Assembly: GCF_021764745.1 (NCBI RefSeq)
Contig: NZ_JAETXX010000002.1
Coordinates: forward strand, 124,001-188,000
DNA from: Joostella atrarenae
GTDB taxonomy: Bacteria > Bacteroidota > Bacteroidia > Flavobacteriales > Flavobacteriaceae
DNA: 64,000 nt
Direction of reading: 5' to 3'
The notes under the pieces were generated by a model. It was not told the DNA's origin. It did not search any database and worked only from the letters and a program-made list of their open reading frames with translations. Made by a program: the position numbers and the translations under genes. Shown here piece by piece: positions 1-8,772 of the stretch (positions are counted from its first letter, which is position 1; each line of letters starts with the position of its first letter).

Positions 1-46
1 TAAAAATTATGTATCTTTTATAGGTTAATAAATACTACTAAAGTTT

Positions 47-1345
47 ATGAAAAAACTAATTAACATAAAACCAATTTTATTTTTACTATTCCTATTATGC
101 ACTACACATAATATGTTTGCTTTTCAGGTAGATTTAATGAACAGTTACCCTCCAGATTCTTTACTTTTTAAAGAGTATAAAGGAGTTATTATAGATGATA
201 AAACAGGAGACGAATTAGTATTTGCAACACTTACAATTGAAGATACCAATATTAGCTCTATTACAAATTCTGAAGGGGAGTTTGCGTTAAAGGTTCCAGA
301 CTCATTATCGAGTTCTAGTGTGTTAGTTTCTTTCTTAGGATATAAAGAAAGAAAAATTCCAATTTCGTCTTTACAAGAGAGAGAAAATGAAATTTCATTA
401 ATACCAGTTTCTATCGAACTCATGGGAATAGATGTTACAGCCCCTAAAGATGCTTTAGAATTAGTAAAGCGGATGTTAAAAAAGAAAGGCGATAATTATA
501 TTGAGTTTCCTGTTAAGATGACTGCATTTTATAGGGAAACTATAAAAAAGAGGAACAAAGATGCTTCTCTCTCAGAAGCAGTAGCTTATATTTATAAACA
601 ACCAAATTCATCTGGAAAAAAAGATTATATTGAGTTATATAAATCTAGAAAAAGTACCGATTACCATAGGTTAGATACCGTAGCGTTGAAGTTACAAGGA
701 GGACCTTTCACGCCACTATATGTGGATATTATGAAGTACCCAGAATATATTTTTACAGAGGATCTTATTAAGCATTACGATTTTAAATTTACTACATCTA
801 CTACCATAAATGAAGAACCTGTCTATGTAGTTAGTTTTAAGCAAAAAGAAGGAGTTATTGATCCATTATTTTACGGTAAGATATATATCAGTTCTAAGTC
901 AGAAGCGTTAATGAGCGCTGTTTTTAATCTTAATGTCGATAATAAAGAACTTGTAAGTGATCTTTTGGTAAGAAGTAAACCTAATGGAATAGATGCATAT
1001 CCAACGGAGGCATTGTATAGAGTGGATTATAGAATTAATGAAGGAAAGTATTATTATGGCTACGGAAATGTTCAATTAGCTTTTGTGGTTGATAGAAAGG
1101 GGAAATTATTTAATTCTAAATATTTTGTGAGTAGTGAGATGGCTATTACAGATTGGGAAGAAAGTGAAGCGGGTAAAGATTTGAGATATAGAGACCGAAT
1201 GAAGAGTTCTATTATTATTGTAGATGAAGCGTCTGGGTTTTCTGATCCTGAATTCTGGGGAGCGTATAATGTGATAGAACCAGAAAAATCTATAGAGTCG
1301 GCAATAAATAAAATTCAGAAGCAATTAGAACGCGATAGTGATTAA
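47..1345 (+). CDS. Secreted protein with N-terminal carboxypeptidase-regulatory-like (CarboxypepD_reg) domain
   Basis: The 432-residue product begins with a cleavable signal peptide (hydrophobic run at residues 9-25, ending at an AFQ site). Residues 44-120 look like the beta-sandwich CarboxypepD_reg-like domain of many Bacteroidota surface proteins (GVIIDDKTGDELVFATLTIE followed by a conserved SFLGYKE). The remaining 300 residues resemble the soluble part of DUF5686-like proteins, but no catalytic motif is visible and no barrel is obvious. It is probably periplasmic or on the outer membrane. It is followed by a strong hairpin terminator, so it is likely monocistronic. Function is unknown. Confidence 0.6.
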   Translation: MKKLINIKPILFLLFLLCTTHNMFAFQVDLMNSYPPDSLLFKEYKGVIIDDKTGDELVFATLTIEDTNISSITNSEGEFALKVPDSLSSSSVLVSFLGYKERKIPISSLQERENEISLIPVSIELMGIDVTAPKDALELVKRMLKKKGDNYIEFPVKMTAFYRETIKKRNKDASLSEAVAYIYKQPNSSGKKDYIELYKSRKSTDYHRLDTVALKLQGGPFTPLYVDIMKYPEYIFTEDLIKHYDFKFTTSTTINEEPVYVVSFKQKEGVIDPLFYGKIYISSKSEALMSAVFNLNVDNKELVSDLLVRSKPNGIDAYPTEALYRVDYRINEGKYYYGYGNVQLAFVVDRKGKLFNSKYFVSSEMAITDWEESEAGKDLRYRDRMKSSIIIVDEASGFSDPEFWGAYNVIEPEKSIESAINKIQKQLERDSD

Positions 1346-1413
1346 TTCGCTGTTGATTGCATAATTTTAAATTAAATAGCGGTATTAATTTTATTTAAGA
1401 GTTAATAATAAGC

Positions 1414-1465
1414 GCCAATCTTTTAAGATTACTAAGTGTAATTTTTAAAAGATTGGCTTTTTTTT
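1414..1465 (+). terminator. Intrinsic terminator after the CarboxypepD_reg-like gene
   Basis: A 13-bp perfect stem (arms 1414-1426 and 1445-1457, GCCAATCTTTTAA and its complement) is followed by eight T residues. It lies 69 bases past the stop at 1345. The rest of the 304-base gap to the next gene (1466-1649) is AT-rich. It holds only a weak promoter-like TATATTTA at 1615-1622. Confidence 0.85.
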
Positions 1466-1649
1466 ACATTTTTAATTTTCAAATTAACATAAATTAAGTG
1501 TTTGGCATAGAATTGGATATTATTTTTACGGCCATAATGGGGTTTATCAATAATAAAGAGATAAAATTTTATTAAAACATTGATGTTTAGGTTTTATAAA
1601 AAGCTTTATCTAATTATATTTATCGCTGTCATGAATTATTAATGATAAT

Positions 1650-2321
1650 ATGAGATTTTTAGTAACTATAATTATTATACTTTTTGGATCTGTTGCTTAC
1701 GCTCAAGGGGATTTGCCAAATGCGCCAATTCCATTAGAGGGGCTTAATGCTACGCAACAACAAAATGATGATGCTAAGAAAGAAAAACCATTAGATATTA
1801 AAGCTGTTCCAGATTTGGAGATTCCAGATGCTCCTGAAGCTCCTAAAGAGCGTTCTGCAACAGATATTGCTAACAAAGAAGTAAACCTTTTGGCACCAAC
1901 AGAGGTTTTTCTAGACCCAGGAGAACGTTTTCAGAAGAAAACTAATAAAGACTTCAGCAAAGGAGACAATCAGAAGATTGGAGCCACAACAACTCAGTAT
2001 TTTGGAGATTTTAAAACGAATGCCAAAGCAGTAAAAATATTATGTAGAGACCACCAATACGTAGATGGAGATCGGGTGAGTGTTATTGTAAATGATAAAG
2101 TGGTGGTTCCTAATGTATATTTAGATTCTAATTTTAAATCATATTTTCTTGAGTTAGAAGCTGGCTTTAATAAAATTGAGTTTAAAGCTTTAAATCAAGG
2201 AACTTCAGGGCCTAATACCGCACAATTCGCAATTATAGACGATCAAGGAGTGCAGATATCTTCCAATATTTGGAATTTAGCAACTGGAGTAAAAGCATCT
2301 ATACTGATAATTAAAGAATAG
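1650..2321 (+). CDS. Secreted hypothetical protein with proline/acid-rich N-terminal region
   Basis: The 223-residue product has a clear signal peptide (residues 1-18, ending VAYAQ). A low-complexity, probably disordered stretch rich in Pro, Ala, Asp and Glu covers about residues 20-75. The C-terminal 110 residues alternate hydrophobic and polar positions, suggesting a small beta-sandwich (VIVNDKVVVPNVYLDSN, then FNKIEFKALNQG). I recognise no named family and no catalytic residues. Similar short secreted proteins are common in flavobacteria. It stands alone between a terminator and the stress-protein gene. Confidence 0.6.
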   Translation: MRFLVTIIIILFGSVAYAQGDLPNAPIPLEGLNATQQQNDDAKKEKPLDIKAVPDLEIPDAPEAPKERSATDIANKEVNLLAPTEVFLDPGERFQKKTNKDFSKGDNQKIGATTTQYFGDFKTNAKAVKILCRDHQYVDGDRVSVIVNDKVVVPNVYLDSNFKSYFLELEAGFNKIEFKALNQGTSGPNTAQFAIIDDQGVQISSNIWNLATGVKASILIIKE

Positions 2322-2479
2322 CAAGAACATACATCTTCTCAAAAGCTTTTATAAAATCTTAACGCGCCTTAGATAGAAAAAATCTAATCAATTTTATATC
2401 TTTAGAGTACAGTATCTTAATATCTCATTATATTATAGTTAATGGGTATAGATTTCGTATCATTTTAAAAATATAAATC

Positions 2480-2938
2480 ATGGAACGTGTATTAATAGCT
2501 ATCGATTACAACCCTACTTCAGAAGAAGTTGTAAAAAAAGGATATCAATTAGCAAAAAAGTTAGGAGCAGAGGTTTGTTTAATGCATGTAATAAGTAATT
2601 TGCAGTATTATGGTATCCAATATCCTAGTTTTATGGGGTATGATACAATGAATATTCCTTACGATCCAAGTATCCAAGATGAGATGAAAAATGTAGCTAA
2701 AGATTTCTTAGATACGGCTACAAAACATCTTAACGATTCTACTATTTCTTCTCACATTGCAGAAGGAGATACTGCAGACGAAGTCCTAGAATATGCAAAA
2801 GAGTGGGATGCTTCACTTATTGTAATGGGGACACATAGCCATAGTACATTAGAAAAGATATTAATAGGTACAGTTGCATCTTCTGTGTTAGAGCACACTA
2901 AAATACCTGTTTTCATGGTTCCTATTAAAAAGGACTAA
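2480..2938 (+). CDS. Universal stress protein (UspA family)
   Basis: The 152-residue product is the length of a single-domain Usp. It opens with the typical strand and nucleotide-binding Asp (VLIAIDYNP, residues 4-12). It carries the ATP-binding loop near the C-terminus as GTHSHSTLEKILIGTVAS, which is G-x2-S-x9-G-T, so the second glycine of the usual G-x2-G-x9-G-S/T motif is replaced by Ser. The family binds ATP or AMP and supports survival under stress; the exact role here is not visible. The next gene starts two bases after this stop, so the two are probably translationally coupled. Confidence 0.85.
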   Translation: MERVLIAIDYNPTSEEVVKKGYQLAKKLGAEVCLMHVISNLQYYGIQYPSFMGYDTMNIPYDPSIQDEMKNVAKDFLDTATKHLNDSTISSHIAEGDTADEVLEYAKEWDASLIVMGTHSHSTLEKILIGTVASSVLEHTKIPVFMVPIKKD

Positions 2939-2939
2939 A

Positions 2940-3551
2940 TTGGAACAACTTTCAATTAATAATTTTATTGCTGAATTTCCTTTTTCTGATAGCGAAATAG
3001 AATCTCCATGGAATTTCACTTCACTAATAAAAGAGTACATTCTTAAATATATTAAGTCGTTAAATGACGATTTCCAGATTACAAACAATATAGCGATTCA
3101 TAAAACGGCAATTATAGAGAATGGTGCAGTACTTAAATCTCCAGGCTTTATAGGAGCAAATAGTTTTGTAGGAGCGAATTCATATTTAAGAGAAGGTTTT
3201 TTTATTGCAGACAATGCTCATATTGGAGCTAATTGTGAGATTAAAAGCAGTTTTATAGGAAAATCTTCTGCTATAGCACATTTAAATTATATAGGAAATA
3301 CTATTATTGGAAACAATGTAAATTTTGAAGCTGGATCTATTGCTGCCAATCATTATAACGAAAGGGACGATAAATCGATTTTTGTTTCTTATAACGGACA
3401 ACTAATAAAAACAGGAGTTACCAAATTTGGTTCTTTAGTAGGAGACGGTTGTAAGATAGGTGCTAATGCAGTTTTATCTCCAGGAACACTCATTTTAAAG
3501 AAAACAATTGTTAAGCGTTTAGAGCTAGTAGACCAAACTACTGAACAGTAG
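2940..3551 (+). CDS. Left-handed beta-helix (hexapeptide-repeat) transferase-like protein
   Basis: The 203-residue product has hexapeptide repeats from about residue 55 to 195 (IENGAVLKSPGFIGANSFVGA, then IGANCEI, IIGNNVNFE, KIGANAV). These form the left-handed parallel beta-helix of the LpxA and GlmU C-terminal acyltransferases. It lacks the nucleotidyltransferase domain of GlmU. A sugar-nucleotide or acyl substrate is likely but unidentified. The start is TTG at 2940, one base after the Usp stop codon, with AAGGA (2930-2934) five bases upstream. This is an unusual Shine-Dalgarno-like sequence for Bacteroidota and supports coupled translation. Confidence 0.7.
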   Translation: MEQLSINNFIAEFPFSDSEIESPWNFTSLIKEYILKYIKSLNDDFQITNNIAIHKTAIIENGAVLKSPGFIGANSFVGANSYLREGFFIADNAHIGANCEIKSSFIGKSSAIAHLNYIGNTIIGNNVNFEAGSIAANHYNERDDKSIFVSYNGQLIKTGVTKFGSLVGDGCKIGANAVLSPGTLILKKTIVKRLELVDQTTEQ

Positions 3552-3632
3552 CTATATAAACTTATTTTCAAAATTATTATATAAATATATTAGTCAGTAA
3601 TAACATTAATTTAACGTTAGATAATCATATTA

Positions 3633-3648
3633 ATTGTAATATTGCAAT
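3633..3648. promoter_or_regulatory. Candidate ArsR operator
   Basis: ATTGTAATATTGCAAT is a 16-bp dyad centred at 3640/3641 with a single mismatched base pair. It ends 12 bases before the arsR start. ArsR/SmtB repressors bind AT-rich imperfect palindromes over their own promoters, so autoregulation through this site is a reasonable inference. The right half contains the self-palindrome ATTGCAAT. Confidence 0.45.
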
Positions 3649-3660
3649 AAACAAATTGAT

Positions 3661-3993
3661 ATGGGATTAACAAAGGCAGAAATTTTTACGGAAGAGCAAA
3701 ATGAAATTGCAAGTATTGCCAAAGTATTAGGGCATCCTGCTCGAATAGCTATTTTACAATACCTTTTTAAAACAGAGGCGTGTATCTGTGGAGATTTGGT
3801 AAATGAAATTGGATTAGCACAGCCTACAATATCTCAGCATCTAAAGGAGCTTAAAAATATGGGGATTATTAAAGGAACCATAGAAGGTACTAGCGTTTGT
3901 TATTGTATTGATAAAGATAATTGGCAACGTGTATCTGGTACTTTAGGAGTTTTTATTAATAAGAAGCCTTTTTCTATAGATGATTGCTGTTAG
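3661..3993 (+). CDS. arsR: ArsR/SmtB-family arsenic-responsive repressor
   Basis: The 110-residue winged-helix repressor has the family's order: a helix containing LGHPARIAILQYL, the metalloid-binding segment ACICGDL (Cys41 and Cys43, equivalent to the ELCVCDL motif of ArsR), the recognition helix QPTISQHLKELKNMGI, and the wing GTSVCYCI. Arsenite binding to the cysteines releases DNA in this family. Additional cysteines occur in the wing (CYC) and at the very C-terminus (DDCC), which could contribute ligands. It heads a four-gene arsenic cluster, and a dyad at 3633-3648 is a candidate operator. Confidence 0.9.
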   Translation: MGLTKAEIFTEEQNEIASIAKVLGHPARIAILQYLFKTEACICGDLVNEIGLAQPTISQHLKELKNMGIIKGTIEGTSVCYCIDKDNWQRVSGTLGVFINKKPFSIDDCC

Positions 3994-4061
3994 GAGGCAA
4001 CATAGAGCTAGACTACTAACGTTCAACGAAAATTAAAAAAATCACATTTAAATAAATAATA

Positions 4062-4532
4062 ATGAAATTATCAGAATTTAAATCAGAATTAAAAGGAAGA
4101 AAAGAGATTGCTTTTCAGTTACCTAACGGAAGTTTAGTACCAAGTCATTTCCACGTTACGGAAGTAGGGGCAATAACTAAAAAGTTTATTGACTGCGGAG
4201 GAACTTTAAGAACAGAAGAAGTAATTAATTTTCAACTATGGGAAGAAAATGATTATGATCATCGTTTACACCCTGAAAAGTTAGTTAACATTATAGAACT
4301 TTCAGAAGAAAAGTTAAATCTTGAAGATCATGAGATCGAAGTAGAATACCAAGGAGAAACTATCAGCAAATATGGACTTTCTGTAGCTGGAGATGCTTTT
4401 CTTTTGACAACGAAGCAAACAGATTGTTTGGCTAAAGATGCTTGTGGTATTCCTGAAAAGAAAAAAGTTGAATTATCATCTCTAAATGCCGATGCAGGAA
4501 ATTCTTGCGTACCTGGTTCTGGATGTTGCTAA
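4062..4532 (+). CDS. DUF6428 family protein of arsenic operons
   Basis: The 156-residue soluble protein matches my recollection of DUF6428, a Bacteroidota family that travels with ars genes (conserved core QLPNGSLVPSHFHVTEVG and IDCGGT). The C-terminal third is cysteine-rich: TDCLAKDACG around residues 122-131, and a CVPGSGCC tail. Clustered cysteines in an ars operon suggest As(III) binding or transfer to the pump, but this is inference and no biochemical role is known to me. It lies 68 bases after arsR and 12 bases before the next gene, so it is co-transcribed. Confidence 0.75.
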   Translation: MKLSEFKSELKGRKEIAFQLPNGSLVPSHFHVTEVGAITKKFIDCGGTLRTEEVINFQLWEENDYDHRLHPEKLVNIIELSEEKLNLEDHEIEVEYQGETISKYGLSVAGDAFLLTTKQTDCLAKDACGIPEKKKVELSSLNADAGNSCVPGSGCC

Positions 4533-4544
4533 ATTAAATATACT

Positions 4545-5156
4545 ATGTATCAAGATATTCAAGACGTAATCGCTTCTTTTAGTGGTAATAATGTTCCTAA
4601 TGAGCGTAAAGAGATACTTAATTCTTTAGTAAACTTTATTAACGACAAATACGCTGATAGTAAGCAGGTTAATATTAATTTTATTTGTACTCATAATTCA
4701 AGAAGAAGTCACTTGTCTCAAGTATGGGCACAAGCGATGGCTAATTATTTCGATTTAAAGAATATCTATTGTTATTCGGGAGGGACAGAGCAGACAGCTA
4801 TGTTTCCAATGGTTGCAGAGACCCTAAAATCTAGCGGTTTTAAAGTGAATCCTATTTCAGAAGGAGATAATCCTGTGTATACAATTAAATACAGTGCTAA
4901 TAATCATCCTATCATTGCTTTTTCAAAGAAGTATGATGATGTATTTAATCCTGAAAGTGGATTTGCTGCTATTATGACTTGTTCGCAAGCAGACAGTGGT
5001 TGTCCGTTTATTGCAGGTGCTGAAAAAAGAATTCCAATAACTTATGAAGATCCAAAAGCATTTGATGGTACTCCAGAGCAAAAAGAAAAGTATCAAGAAA
5101 GAAGCTTGCAAATAGCTGAAGAAATGTATTATGTCTTTTCTAATATAAATAAGTAA
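4545..5156 (+). CDS. Low-molecular-weight phosphatase/arsenate-reductase-like protein
   Basis: The 203-residue protein carries the CX5R phosphate/arsenate-binding loop ICTHNSRRS (Cys48 and Arg54). This is the P-loop of low-molecular-weight tyrosine phosphatases and of the ArsC family that shares their fold. A second pair of cysteines, [11 protein letters not shown], sits where ArsC enzymes keep their resolving disulphide cysteines. Together with its place between DUF6428 and the arsenite exporter, this suggests arsenate-to-arsenite reduction. The protein is longer than a classic ArsC (about 130-140 residues), with about 40 extra N-terminal residues. Its stop overlaps the acr3 start by one base. 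Confidence 0.75.
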   Translation: MYQDIQDVIASFSGNNVPNERKEILNSLVNFINDKYADSKQVNINFICTHNSRRSHLSQVWAQAMANYFDLKNIYCYSGGTEQTAMFPMVAETLKSSGFKVNPISEGDNPVYTIKYSANNHPIIAFSKKYDDVFNPESGFAAIMTCSQADSGCPFIAGAEKRIPITYEDPKAFDGTPEQKEKYQERSLQIAEEMYYVFSNINK

Positions 5157-6202
5157 TGAAGGATAAAAAGAAATTAAGTTTTTTAGACAGATACCTAACG
5201 CTTTGGATATTCCTAGCAATGGGAATAGGTGTTTCTTTAGGTTATTTTTTTACTGATATTCCGGAGTATATTAATTCATTTAATAGCGGTACTACAAATA
5301 TACCTATCGCTATTGGGTTAATTTTAATGATGTATCCTCCATTAGCAAAAGTAGATTATGCATTGCTTCCAAAAGTTTTTAAAAACGTAAAAGTCTTATC
5401 GATTTCATTAGTCTTAAATTGGATTATTGGTCCTTTTCTAATGTTTTTTTTAGCGATTATATTTTTACAGGATTATCCAGAATATATGGTAGGATTAATA
5501 TTAATAGGACTTGCAAGATGTATTGCAATGGTATTAGTATGGAATGATCTTGCAGAAGGGAGTAATGAATATGGGGCTGGATTAGTAGCTCTTAATAGTA
5601 TTTTCCAAGTATTTGGTTATAGCTTCTATGCGTGGTTTTTTATAACGATACTCCCTCCATATTTTGGGTTTGAAGGCGCTATTGTAGATATTCCAATAGA
5701 AACAATTGCAGAAAGTGTAGCGATATATTTAGGAATTCCTTTTTTACTAGGATTTTTAAGTAGATATATTTTAGTAAAAGTAAAAGGAGAAGATTGGTAT
5801 ACAAATAAGTTTTTACCATTTATTTCTCCAATTACATTGATTTCACTTTTGTTTACGATTGTTATAATGTTCTCTTTAAAAGGAGAGCTTATCGTAGAAA
5901 TCCCAATGGACGTTATTATTATAGCTATTCCATTATTGATATACTTTACAGTGATGTTCTTTATAGGTTTCTTTGTTAGTAAAGCAAAAGGAACTCCTTA
6001 CGAAACGAATGTTGCAATTGCTTTTACAGCAGCCGGAAATAATTTTGAACTTGCAATTGCTGTAGCTATTGCTGTTTTTGGCCTTAATTCTGGACAAGCA
6101 TTTACAGGGGTTATTGGTCCTTTAGTTGAGGTTCCAGCACTTATTCTTCTAGTGAAAGTAGCTTTCTGGCTTAGAAAAAAATATTATCCAGAATCGGTAT
6201 AA
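5156..6202 (+). CDS. acr3: ACR3-family arsenite efflux transporter
   Basis: The 348-residue inner-membrane protein has about ten transmembrane helices. It carries the ACR3 signature around the fourth helix, [18 protein letters not shown], whose cysteine is essential in characterised ACR3 proteins, and the conserved [21 protein letters not shown] with its Glu in a later helix. It exports arsenite using the proton gradient. Translation is coupled to the upstream phosphatase gene through the overlapping TAATG (shared A at 5156). It is the last gene of the operon and is followed by a long hairpin terminator. Confidence 0.92.
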   Translation: MKDKKKLSFLDRYLTLWIFLAMGIGVSLGYFFTDIPEYINSFNSGTTNIPIAIGLILMMYPPLAKVDYALLPKVFKNVKVLSISLVLNWIIGPFLMFFLAIIFLQDYPEYMVGLILIGLARCIAMVLVWNDLAEGSNEYGAGLVALNSIFQVFGYSFYAWFFITILPPYFGFEGAIVDIPIETIAESVAIYLGIPFLLGFLSRYILVKVKGEDWYTNKFLPFISPITLISLLFTIVIMFSLKGELIVEIPMDVIIIAIPLLIYFTVMFFIGFFVSKAKGTPYETNVAIAFTAAGNNFELAIAVAIAVFGLNSGQAFTGVIGPLVEVPALILLVKVAFWLRKKYYPESV

Positions 6203-6213
6203 CTATTTTAATG

Positions 6214-6277
6214 ATTCCTGTATTTATTTTATGGTTTCTACACTATGGAAACTTTAAAATAAGTACAGGAATTTTTT
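6214..6277 (+). terminator. Intrinsic terminator of the arsenic operon
   Basis: Seventeen-base arms at 6214-6230 and 6256-6272 pair with one mismatch, and the loop adds an inner GTTTC/GAAAC pairing. A run of T follows (6272-6277). The remaining 210 bases to the next start hold no other recognisable signal. Confidence 0.75.
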
Positions 6278-6487
6278 ATTGAATAATATTTACAACCAAT
6301 AATTGTAAATAGGCTTTAGTCATCCTCTTATTCACTTTTCATTGAGATTATTAATAATATATAATTCCTCATCGCCATTTTCTTAACACCCTAATTTCAG
6401 ATTATATTTAGTAATTCAGAAAACTTATAGTATATTTATTATAATAACTTTTAAATACTAACTGCTTACCTAGATTTAAGGTTTATA

Positions 6488-7216
6488 ATGATAGAAGTTA
6501 ATATAAATTGCGACTTAGGGGAGGGTACTTCAAACGAAGCGTCCATAATGCCTTACATACAATCTTGTAATATTGCTTGCGGTGGTCATGTAGGAAATCG
6601 TAATACGATAGCGGAAGCAATTCAAATAGCTTTAAAAAATGATGTCGCTATTGGAGCTCACCCTTCTTACCCTGATGTTGAGAATTTCGGAAGAGTTTCT
6701 ATGTCTATTTCAAATGAAGACCTAGTAAATACCATACAAAAACAGATGAAGCTCTTTGATGAGGTTTTATCTGAATATGATGCTACATTACACCATATAA
6801 AACCACATGGCGCTCTTTATAATGACATAGCAAAAGATGATAAATTAGCAATTGTTTTTTTATCCGCAATAGCGGATTATAAAAATAGAGCAGCTATTTA
6901 CGTTCCCTTTGGGAGTGTTGTTGCAAAAAAGGCTTTAGAAGAAGGCTTTACAATATATTATGAAGCTTTTGCAGACAGAGCTTATAATGACGATTTATCT
7001 TTAGTAAGTAGAAAACTACCGAATTCATTGATAACAGATAAGAATCAGGTTTTGGAACAGATCATGCATATTAAAAATAAAGAAGCTGTAATAAGTATAA
7101 ATAATAAAGCAATACCGATGGAGGCTGCTACATTTTGTGTACATTCGGATACAGAAAATGCTATAGAAATAGTAGAATTTCTTTATAAAAATTTTCAAAC
7201 CGCTAACATTGGATAA
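6488..7216 (+). CDS. pxpA: 5-oxoprolinase subunit A (LamB/YcsF family)
   Basis: The 242-residue protein starts with the family's metal/active-site strand VNINCDLGEG, then SCNIACGGHVGN and GAHPSYPD, and later HHIKPHGALYND. These identify the LamB/YcsF fold. PxpA works with PxpB and PxpC to hydrolyse 5-oxoproline (pyroglutamate) to glutamate using ATP, removing a spontaneous damage product of glutamine. It is the first gene of a tight three-gene operon and overlaps pxpB by 8 bases. Confidence 0.93.
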   Translation: MIEVNINCDLGEGTSNEASIMPYIQSCNIACGGHVGNRNTIAEAIQIALKNDVAIGAHPSYPDVENFGRVSMSISNEDLVNTIQKQMKLFDEVLSEYDATLHHIKPHGALYNDIAKDDKLAIVFLSAIADYKNRAAIYVPFGSVVAKKALEEGFTIYYEAFADRAYNDDLSLVSRKLPNSLITDKNQVLEQIMHIKNKEAVISINNKAIPMEAATFCVHSDTENAIEIVEFLYKNFQTANIG

Positions 7217-7943
7217 GTTTAAATTAGAGTATCGGAGATTCGGAAATAAGGCCTTATTAATTGAATGGCCTAGAATGGTTAATGAATCCATTTTAAATGA
7301 TATTATAAAGTTTAAGAAGCTCATTTTAGAAAATTTAGACGCCTATGAACTTATTCCAGCATATAATTCTCTAACTATTATTTCTAGTGAAGAAATTGAT
7401 CATGACTCTCTGGTCAAAAAGTTAAAAGAGATTTATAAGCAGAATTATACCCAAGCTAAAATTCAGCGAAAATTATGGCATATTCCTGTTTGTTACGATA
7501 CAGAGTTTGGAATTGATATGGAAGATTACTCTCTTTCAAAAAAAATGAGTATCGAAAAGATTATAGACTTACATGTAGCGCCATTGTATACTATTTATTG
7601 TATTGGTTTTTTGCCAGGGTTTATGTATTTAGGAGGGTTAAATAAGGCTTTACATCATCCAAGGAGAGATACCCCGCGCTTACAAATTCCTCAGGGTTCT
7701 GTAGGAATTGGAGGAGAGCAAACTGGTGTTTATCCTCAAGTTTCTCCTGGTGGTTGGAATATTATAGGAAATTCTCCAGTCAAAATTTTTAATGCTGCAA
7801 ATGAAAATCCTTGTGGTGTGAGTGTTGGCGATAAAATAAAGTTTTATTCTATAGATAAAGCGGAACATGAATTAATAACAATTCAGGTAGATGCTAATAT
7901 ATTTCATTTAAAAACATATGAATTAGATGATACAAGTAAATAA
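7209..7943 (+). CDS. pxpB: 5-oxoprolinase subunit B (KipI-like)
   Basis: The 244-residue protein of the KipI/carboxyltransferase-C domain family carries the conserved FLPGFMYLGGL, then RLQIPQGSVGIGGEQTGVYP and SPGGWNIIG. Its start is TTG at 7209, inside the end of pxpA. No ATG exists before the conserved FGNKALLIEWP segment, so the TTG start is needed to keep the N-terminal strand. It acts with PxpA and PxpC. KipI of Bacillus also inhibits a sporulation kinase, but the operon here points to pyroglutamate metabolism. Confidence 0.9.
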   Translation: MDKFKLEYRRFGNKALLIEWPRMVNESILNDIIKFKKLILENLDAYELIPAYNSLTIISSEEIDHDSLVKKLKEIYKQNYTQAKIQRKLWHIPVCYDTEFGIDMEDYSLSKKMSIEKIIDLHVAPLYTIYCIGFLPGFMYLGGLNKALHHPRRDTPRLQIPQGSVGIGGEQTGVYPQVSPGGWNIIGNSPVKIFNAANENPCGVSVGDKIKFYSIDKAEHELITIQVDANIFHLKTYELDDTSK

Positions 7944-8769
7944 ACCTGGGTTTTATTCTTCGGTACAAGATTTAGGGAGATTTGGATATCGAGATAAAGG
8001 GGTTCCAATAAGTGGAGTCATGGATTCTATTTCTGCAAAATTTGCGAATAAATTATTAGGGAACGATGAAAATGATGCTGTCTTAGAAATTACAATGACG
8101 GGACCTGAATTAGTTTTTAGTAGAGCAACAGTTATTGCTATTAGCGGAGCCATTATATCTCCTAAAATAAATGGTGCTGAGATTTATAATGATGAGGTTT
8201 ATGAAATACAACCTGGTGATATTTTAAGTTTTGGTGAACTTAAAACTGGATTTAGGTGTTATTTAGCTGTCCAAGGAGGATTTAATACGGAGACTATTTT
8301 GGGGAGTAAATCTTGGTATGTTTCATTAACAACGTATTCTCATCTTTTACAAGGAAAAAAAATTGAAGTTGATGAAAGTAGTAAACAGGATATTAAGGAT
8401 GATTTACCAGGAATGAATCATAATTTCGATTCTAAAAAATTGGAAGTATACAAAGGGCCAGAGTTTCATTTGTTAACGGAAGAGCAGGAGCAGCAGGTCT
8501 TAAACGGAATTTTTAATATTGCTAAAGAGAATAGTAGAATGGCATACCAATTAAAACAGCAACTTTATCCTCATAATTACTCTATATTAACTTCCGCAAC
8601 CACTCCAGGAACTGTACAGTTTACGCCAGCAGGAAAACTAATTATTTTAATGAAAGATGCACAAACTACAGGCGGGTATCCAAGAGTATTACAATTAACA
8701 GATAACGCAATAGCATTATTGGCTCAAAAAAGAACAGGGGAAGAGGTTATCTTTTCTTTGAAAGAGTAA
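7927..8769 (+). CDS. pxpC: 5-oxoprolinase subunit C (KipA-like, biotin-dependent carboxyltransferase family)
   Basis: The 280-residue protein begins with the family pattern NKPGFYSSVQDLGRFGYRDKG, followed by GVMDSISAKFANKLLGN and, near the C-terminus, TTGGYPRVLQL. It overlaps pxpB by 17 bases and completes the PxpABC set. The family name reflects homology to urea amidolyase; there is no biotin carboxylase or biotin carrier gene nearby. Only three bases separate its stop from the convergent gene on the other strand. Confidence 0.9.
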   Translation: MIQVNKPGFYSSVQDLGRFGYRDKGVPISGVMDSISAKFANKLLGNDENDAVLEITMTGPELVFSRATVIAISGAIISPKINGAEIYNDEVYEIQPGDILSFGELKTGFRCYLAVQGGFNTETILGSKSWYVSLTTYSHLLQGKKIEVDESSKQDIKDDLPGMNHNFDSKKLEVYKGPEFHLLTEEQEQQVLNGIFNIAKENSRMAYQLKQQLYPHNYSILTSATTPGTVQFTPAGKLIILMKDAQTTGGYPRVLQLTDNAIALLAQKRTGEEVIFSLKE

Positions 8770-8772
8770 CTG

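Noticed and set aside
145-423. Antisense open frames over many genes (for example 145-423, 4923-5219, 19730-20029, 37509-37913, 62003-62785)
   Set aside because: They lie opposite well-supported genes, lack homologous motifs, and have compositions expected from the complement of real codons.
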